The notes beneath the pieces were generated by a model. It had not been told where the DNA came from, ran no database searches, and was given only the letters and a program-made list of their open reading frames with translations. Shown here piece after piece: positions 6,472 through 8,694 of a stretch of 8,694 bases of DNA. The DNA is from JAYTXL01 sp043742955. GTDB lineage: Bacteria > Verrucomicrobiota > Verrucomicrobiia > Limisphaerales > JAYTXL01. Numbering within the stretch: the first letter of the stretch is position 1; every line of letters starts with the position of its first letter. The translations under genes and the position numbers were made by a program. The DNA lies in the NCBI GenBank assembly GCA_043742955.1, contig JAYTXL010000036.1:1-8694 (forward strand). Reading direction: 5' to 3'.

Positions 6472-7424
6472 GGAGGGCCTCCATTTTCATGGTCGTGGGT
6501 CAGCGCCACAAAGACATCCTCCAGCGACGGCGCAATCGGGCGGATGTCCGCCTGCGTAATCCCGACCTTGGCCAGTTCGCCCCGGATTTCATTTTCCGCG
6601 AGTGAGTGTTCCACGAGCAGGTGCATCGACTGGCCAAAGACCGTCGCGGTTTTTACCCCGGGCAGATGGCGCATGGCTTGCAGGCCCACGGTCACGTGGT
6701 CGCACGTCACATCGAGACGGCGTGTGCCGACGGGGTTGACGACGGGAAGTTGCTTCAAATCATCGGGCAGGCCGCAGACCACGAGCTTGGAATTGTAGAT
6801 GTAGCCGACGTGCGAGCAGCGCTCCGCTTCATCCATGTAATGCGTGGTGACGAACAGCGTCATGCCCTGGCTGGAGAATTCAAACAGCAGATCCCACAAT
6901 TCGCGCCGCGCCACCGGATCAATGCCCGCCGTCGGTTCGTCAAGAAAGAGCACCTGCGGCTTATGCACCAGCGCGCAGGCCATCGCGAGCCGCTGCCGCC
7001 AGCCGCCGGAGAGCAACGCGGCCCGGCGACGGAGATACGGCTCGAGGTGCGCGAGGGAGACCAGTTCATCGTAACGCTGGCGCAACGTCCCCCCGCTCAG
7101 GCCGTAGAGACGCCCGTAAAATTGGAGGTTCTCATGCACGGTCAATTCGTCGTAGAGCGAAAACTTCTGCGACATGTATCCGATGATGGTCTTGATCTGG
7201 CTGGTTTGCCGCGCCACATCGAAGCCCGCGATGCGCGCCTGGCCGTCGCTCGGCTCCAGCAACCCGCACAACATGCGGATGACCGTGGACTTCCCCGACC
7301 CGTTCGGCCCAAGGAACCCGAAGATGGAACCCTTGGAGACGGAAAACGAAACATGATCCACCGCCGTGAAATGGCCAAACCGTTTGGTCAACCCTTCGCA
7401 TTGGATCATGGTTTCGGAGGACAT
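6468..7424 (-). CDS. ABC transporter ATP-binding protein, ABC-2 exporter class (318 aa)
   Basis: All nucleotide-binding motifs are intact: Walker A GPNGSGKS (residues 39-46), Q-loop Gln86 in YMSQKFSLY, signature LSGGW (138-142, the GGW form common among ABC-2 exporter ATPases), Walker B VLFLDEP (158-164), D-loop GID (167-169) and switch His195 in VTTH. A C-terminal extension (about 235-318), ending with SLEDVFVALT, is typical of drug-exporter ATPases paired with YhhJ/YbhR permeases. The ATG at 7424 is chosen; Met6 is an alternative. The leader is TGACCC from the adjoining repeat, with no clear Shine-Dalgarno. Its natural partner permease lies 650 bp downstream past ParDE. A near-copy of its first nine codons lies at 8308-8334. 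Confidence 0.94.
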   Translation of the reverse strand: MSSETMIQCEGLTKRFGHFTAVDHVSFSVSKGSIFGFLGPNGSGKSTVIRMLCGLLEPSDGQARIAGFDVARQTSQIKTIIGYMSQKFSLYDELTVHENLQFYGRLYGLSGGTLRQRYDELVSLAHLEPYLRRRAALLSGGWRQRLAMACALVHKPQVLFLDEPTAGIDPVARRELWDLLFEFSSQGMTLFVTTHYMDEAERCSHVGYIYNSKLVVCGLPDDLKQLPVVNPVGTRRLDVTCDHVTVGLQAMRHLPGVKTATVFGQSMHLLVEHSLAENEIRGELAKVGITQADIRPIAPSLEDVFVALTHDHENGGPP

Positions 7425-7690
7425 GGGTCAGGATTCTCGCGCCCCTTCAGGGCGCAGGCGTCATTTGGTGTTCGGTCACCCAGGGCATCGCTGCGCTCGG
7501 CCCTGGGCTGGGTTCTGGCGGCCCGTTGGGCCGCTCGGATGGATTAGTGCATTCGTTCATGGCATGGCGAAACGCATGGTCACCAGGCGGCCTGAAAGGC
7601 CGTGAGAATAGAGCCCAGGGCTGAGCGCGTTGCGCGATGCCCTGGGAAAGCAACCTGACAAAACCATCCACCCTGAAGGGGCGGAAGAGA
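7425..7690 (-). repeat. Inverted-repeat element 2: mirrored three-hairpin pair upstream of the ABC ATPase
   Basis: Reading on the plus strand, the left half has GCGCCC-CTTCA-GGGCGC (7439-7455), CCCAGGGC (7479-7486) with GCCCTGGG (7500-7507), and GCGGCCC-GTT-GGGCCGC (7518-7534). After a linker the mirrored half has CGGCC-TGAAA-GGCCG (7588-7602), CCCAGGGC (7614-7621) with GCCCTGGG (7639-7646), and CCACCC-TGAAG-GGGCGG (7668-7684). The linker (about 7548-7583) resembles that of the element at 8010, so the inverted pair moves or is copied as one unit. It replaces any normal promoter region directly before the ATPase ATG. Stop-free frames here are artefacts of the palindromes. Confidence 0.85.
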
Positions 7691-7753
7691 CATCTGTTCG
7701 ATGAATGTGTCGCCCCAGATATGCCACACGCATGGATCTTCCCACCACCGGTC
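7691..7753. other. Spacer between repeat units, nothing assignable
   Basis: This linker separates element 2 from the single unit at 7754. Read on the minus strand it gives a short Trp-rich open stretch (WHIWGDTFIEQ). It has no start signal of its own and I do not claim a gene. Confidence 0.4.
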
Positions 7754-7847
7754 GCGCCCTTTCAGGGCGCAAACTCGTTATGCTTCCGCAACCCAGGGCG
7801 TCGCGGTGCTCAGCCCTGGGCTGTATTCTCGCGACCCGTTGGGTCGC
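7754..7847 (+). repeat. Single three-hairpin unit next to the RAYT relic
   Basis: The unit contains GCGCCC-TTTCA-GGGCGC (7754-7770), CCCAGGGC (7792-7799) with GCCCTGGG (7813-7820), and GCGACCC-GTT-GGGTCGC (7831-7847). It has the same order and orientation as the left halves of elements 2 and 3 but no mirrored partner. It lies 10 bp beyond the stop codon of the transposase relic, where REP sequences often accompany RAYT genes. Confidence 0.85.
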
Positions 7848-7857
7848 ACCGTCGAAA

Positions 7858-7995
7858 TCAATCCCACACATAATGTTCATCGAATTCAACCTCGTATCGT
7901 TTCAAGAACGCGCGAATTTCATCCGGCAAAACGTGCGCCCGATTTTTCGTGGAGAAAACCAGATGGATGTAAATTTTGGCGAGGGATTGCGGCAT
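7858..7995 (-). pseudogene. Internally deleted REP-associated tyrosine transposase (RAYT, Y1_Tnp family) relic
   Basis: The 45-codon frame from ATG 7995 to TGA 7858 begins MPQSLAKIYIHLVFSTKNR and ends FLKRYEVEFDEHYVWD. The first part is the characteristic start of IS200-like Y1 transposases of the RAYT group, and the last is their characteristic C-terminus (K-Y-x-V-x-[FY]-DE-x-YVWD). A full-length member has about 150 residues; the central part with the HUH metal-binding motif and catalytic tyrosine is gone, and the ends join in frame around residues 25-30 (DEIR). It cannot be catalytic. Full-length relatives process single-stranded REP hairpins, and here the relic lies between such units (7754-7847 and 8010-8254). 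The ATG follows TGACCC, the same leader as the ABC ATPase. Confidence 0.85.
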
Positions 7996-8260
7996 GGGTC
8001 ACGCCTCTTGCGCCCTTTCAGGGCGCAGGGTGTTTTGTAGGACGTTGACCCAGGGCATCGCTACGCTCAGCCTTGGGCTGGGTTCTGGCGGCTCGTTGAG
8101 CCGCTGGGTTCGGAGGAGGCATTCGAGCATGACGTTGGCGAGCATGGTTACACATCGGCCTGAAAGGCTGCGAGAATAAAGCCCAGGGCTGAGCGTTCCT
8201 GCGCGATGCCCTGCGTAAGGATCGCGATACAATCCCAGCGCCCGGAAAGGGCGCGAGAGG
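7996..8260 (-). repeat. Inverted-repeat element 3: mirrored three-hairpin pair upstream of the RAYT relic
   Basis: On the plus strand the left half has GCGCCC-TTTCA-GGGCGC (8010-8026), CCCAGGGC (8049-8056) with GCCTTGGG (8070-8077, one G-T pair) around ATCGCTACGCTCA, and GCGGCTC-GTT-GAGCCGC (8088-8104). The mirrored half has CGGCC-TGAAA-GGCTG (8156-8170), CCCAGGGC (8182-8189) with GCCCTGCG (8208-8215, one mismatch), and GCGCCC-GGAAA-GGGCGC (8238-8254). Its overall plan and linker match element 2. Both elements run up to an ATG through a similar GGGTCA-containing junction. No gene is supported inside it, although one minus-strand frame stays open from 8334 to 7999. Confidence 0.85.
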
Positions 8261-8307
8261 TGTAGAATGGAAATCGCACGTTCAGGTCGCACGATATTCT
8301 GGTTTGA

Positions 8308-8334
8308 GCATTCGATCATGATTTCGGTGGGCAT
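8308..8334 (-). pseudogene. Orphan copy of an ABC ATPase 5' end
   Basis: ATG 8334-8332 begins MPTEIMIEC, which matches the start of the complete ATPase (MSSETMIQC) at 23 of 27 nucleotides. The similarity stops after codon 9-11 and the frame runs on through element 3 to TGA at 7999 without resembling a protein. It starts 8 nt after the likely stop of the PQQ-like gene. It is either the original ATPase start left behind by an insertion or the stub of a deleted sister ATPase. Confidence 0.65.
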
Positions 8335-8342
8335 ACGACAAC

Positions 8343-8635
8343 CTATTCGGGCAGGTGCAGCTTCCAGGGTATTCGCCCGCAGCGATATAGAAGCAGTCCT
8401 TCACAACCACTGGCGAATGGCAAATCGGGCCCGGCAACTCAAAACGGCCAAGGCATTTCTTTTGCCGGCCGGCGACGAGCACCACCAACTTGCCGTTATC
8501 GGTTCCGACGAAAACCATGCCGTTGGCGATGATTGGCGATCCGAAACTTCCTGCGTTGTCGGCGAACCGGCAGTGCCTGATTTCCTTACGGTTGTTGGCT
8601 CTTCCGGGATTTCCGGGGGATTTTTCATTGGAGGA
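8343..8635 (-). pseudogene. 3' end of a PQQ-like beta-propeller (quinoprotein-repeat) gene, probably frameshifted
   Basis: The minus-strand frame after TGA 8638-8636 encodes GSFGSPIIANGMVFVGTDNG, then GKLVVLVAGRQKKCLGRFELPGPICHSPVVV and CFYIAAGEY. This is the repeating pattern of PQQ-like propeller blades (S-P-[IV]-[IV]-x-[ND]-G-x-V-[FY]-[VI]-G). After GEY the frame runs to TGA 8282 with unrelated sequence. One base out, the sequence reads WKLHLPE and stops at TAG 8345-8343, which looks like a natural ending, so a 1-nt deletion near 8368 is likely. Upstream the frame is closed at 8638 and propeller similarity fades, so the 5' part is missing, shifted, or replaced by other DNA (8636-8694 has no recognisable coding). 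PQQ-like proteins are usually exported or periplasmic. Fragment status is likely, not certain. Confidence 0.6.
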
Positions 8636-8694
8636 TCAGCGAGAGTTGACGCCGACCGCCAAGGCGCGCCCTGCGGCGGACGACCGACAAGCGC

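Noticed and set aside
6606..7547. Plus-strand open frame of 313 codons antisense to the ABC ATPase.
   Set aside because: It is the shadow of a gene with all ABC ATPase motifs; composition is Arg/His/Gly-rich with no family resemblance, and it runs into repeat DNA.
7691..7753. Trp-rich minus-strand stretch (WHIWGDTFIEQ) considered as a gene fragment.
   Set aside because: It has no start signal, no recognised family and lies between repeat units; it cannot be supported from sequence alone.
7557..7889. 110-codon minus-strand frame across the single repeat unit and element 2.
   Set aside because: It reads through conserved palindromes (SPGLYSHGLSGR-like translations recur from other units), which marks it as repeat-derived rather than coding.
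7754..8254. Regularly spaced repeats considered as a CRISPR array.
   Set aside because: Units are about 95-100 bp with internal hairpins, unequal spacing and inverted orientation; there are no short identical repeats with unique spacers and no cas genes.
7999..8334. 111-codon minus-strand frame starting MPTEIMIEC and crossing element 3.
   Set aside because: Only the first 9-11 codons resemble a real protein (ATPase start); the rest is translated hairpin repeat. Kept only as the short remnant at 8308-8334.

Overview
The window looks like a piece of a Verrucomicrobiota chromosome, probably the Pedosphaera/Limisphaerales side. The basis is GC-rich coding, many dispersed hairpin repeats of a kind I associate with that group, and a relic of a REP-associated tyrosine transposase (RAYT). 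The taxonomy is inference; no marker gene is present.

Left half, + strand. The 3' end of a membrane-protein gene (2-145) is followed by a related full-length gene (168-926) and a small conserved membrane protein (950-1450). A 237-bp inverted-repeat element (1454-1690) separates these from an ABC exporter pair: an ATPase with a glutamine at the switch-histidine position (1792-2529) and a 569-residue polytopic permease (2526-4235), joined by a GTGA stop/start overlap.

Centre, 4232-4694. A 151-bp MITE-like element with terminal inverted repeats supplies the permease stop codon. About 310 bp of hairpin-rich, apparently non-coding DNA follows. This zone separates two convergent gene groups.

Right half, - strand (read right to left). 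The 3' end of a PQQ-like beta-propeller gene (8343-8635) is followed by an orphan copy of an ABC ATPase start (8308-8334), a cluster of three-hairpin repeats enclosing an internally deleted RAYT (7425-8260), the complete ABC ATPase (6468-7424), a ParD/ParE toxin-antitoxin pair (5816-6399) and an ABC-2 permease (4695-5816).

The most notable point is how the right-hand operon has been interrupted. ParDE sits between the ATPase and its permease. A 28-bp near-copy of the permease 5' end, with its own start codon and a strong Shine-Dalgarno, remains at the ATPase stop codon, while the working permease start now overlaps the ParE stop codon. Stop/start coupling is thus kept across the insertion. 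The ATPase shows the same layout on a larger scale: a near-copy of its first nine codons lies 910 bp upstream, beyond the repeat/RAYT cluster. The hairpin units also show compensatory stem changes around conserved loops, which suggests selection or recognition at the level of structure.
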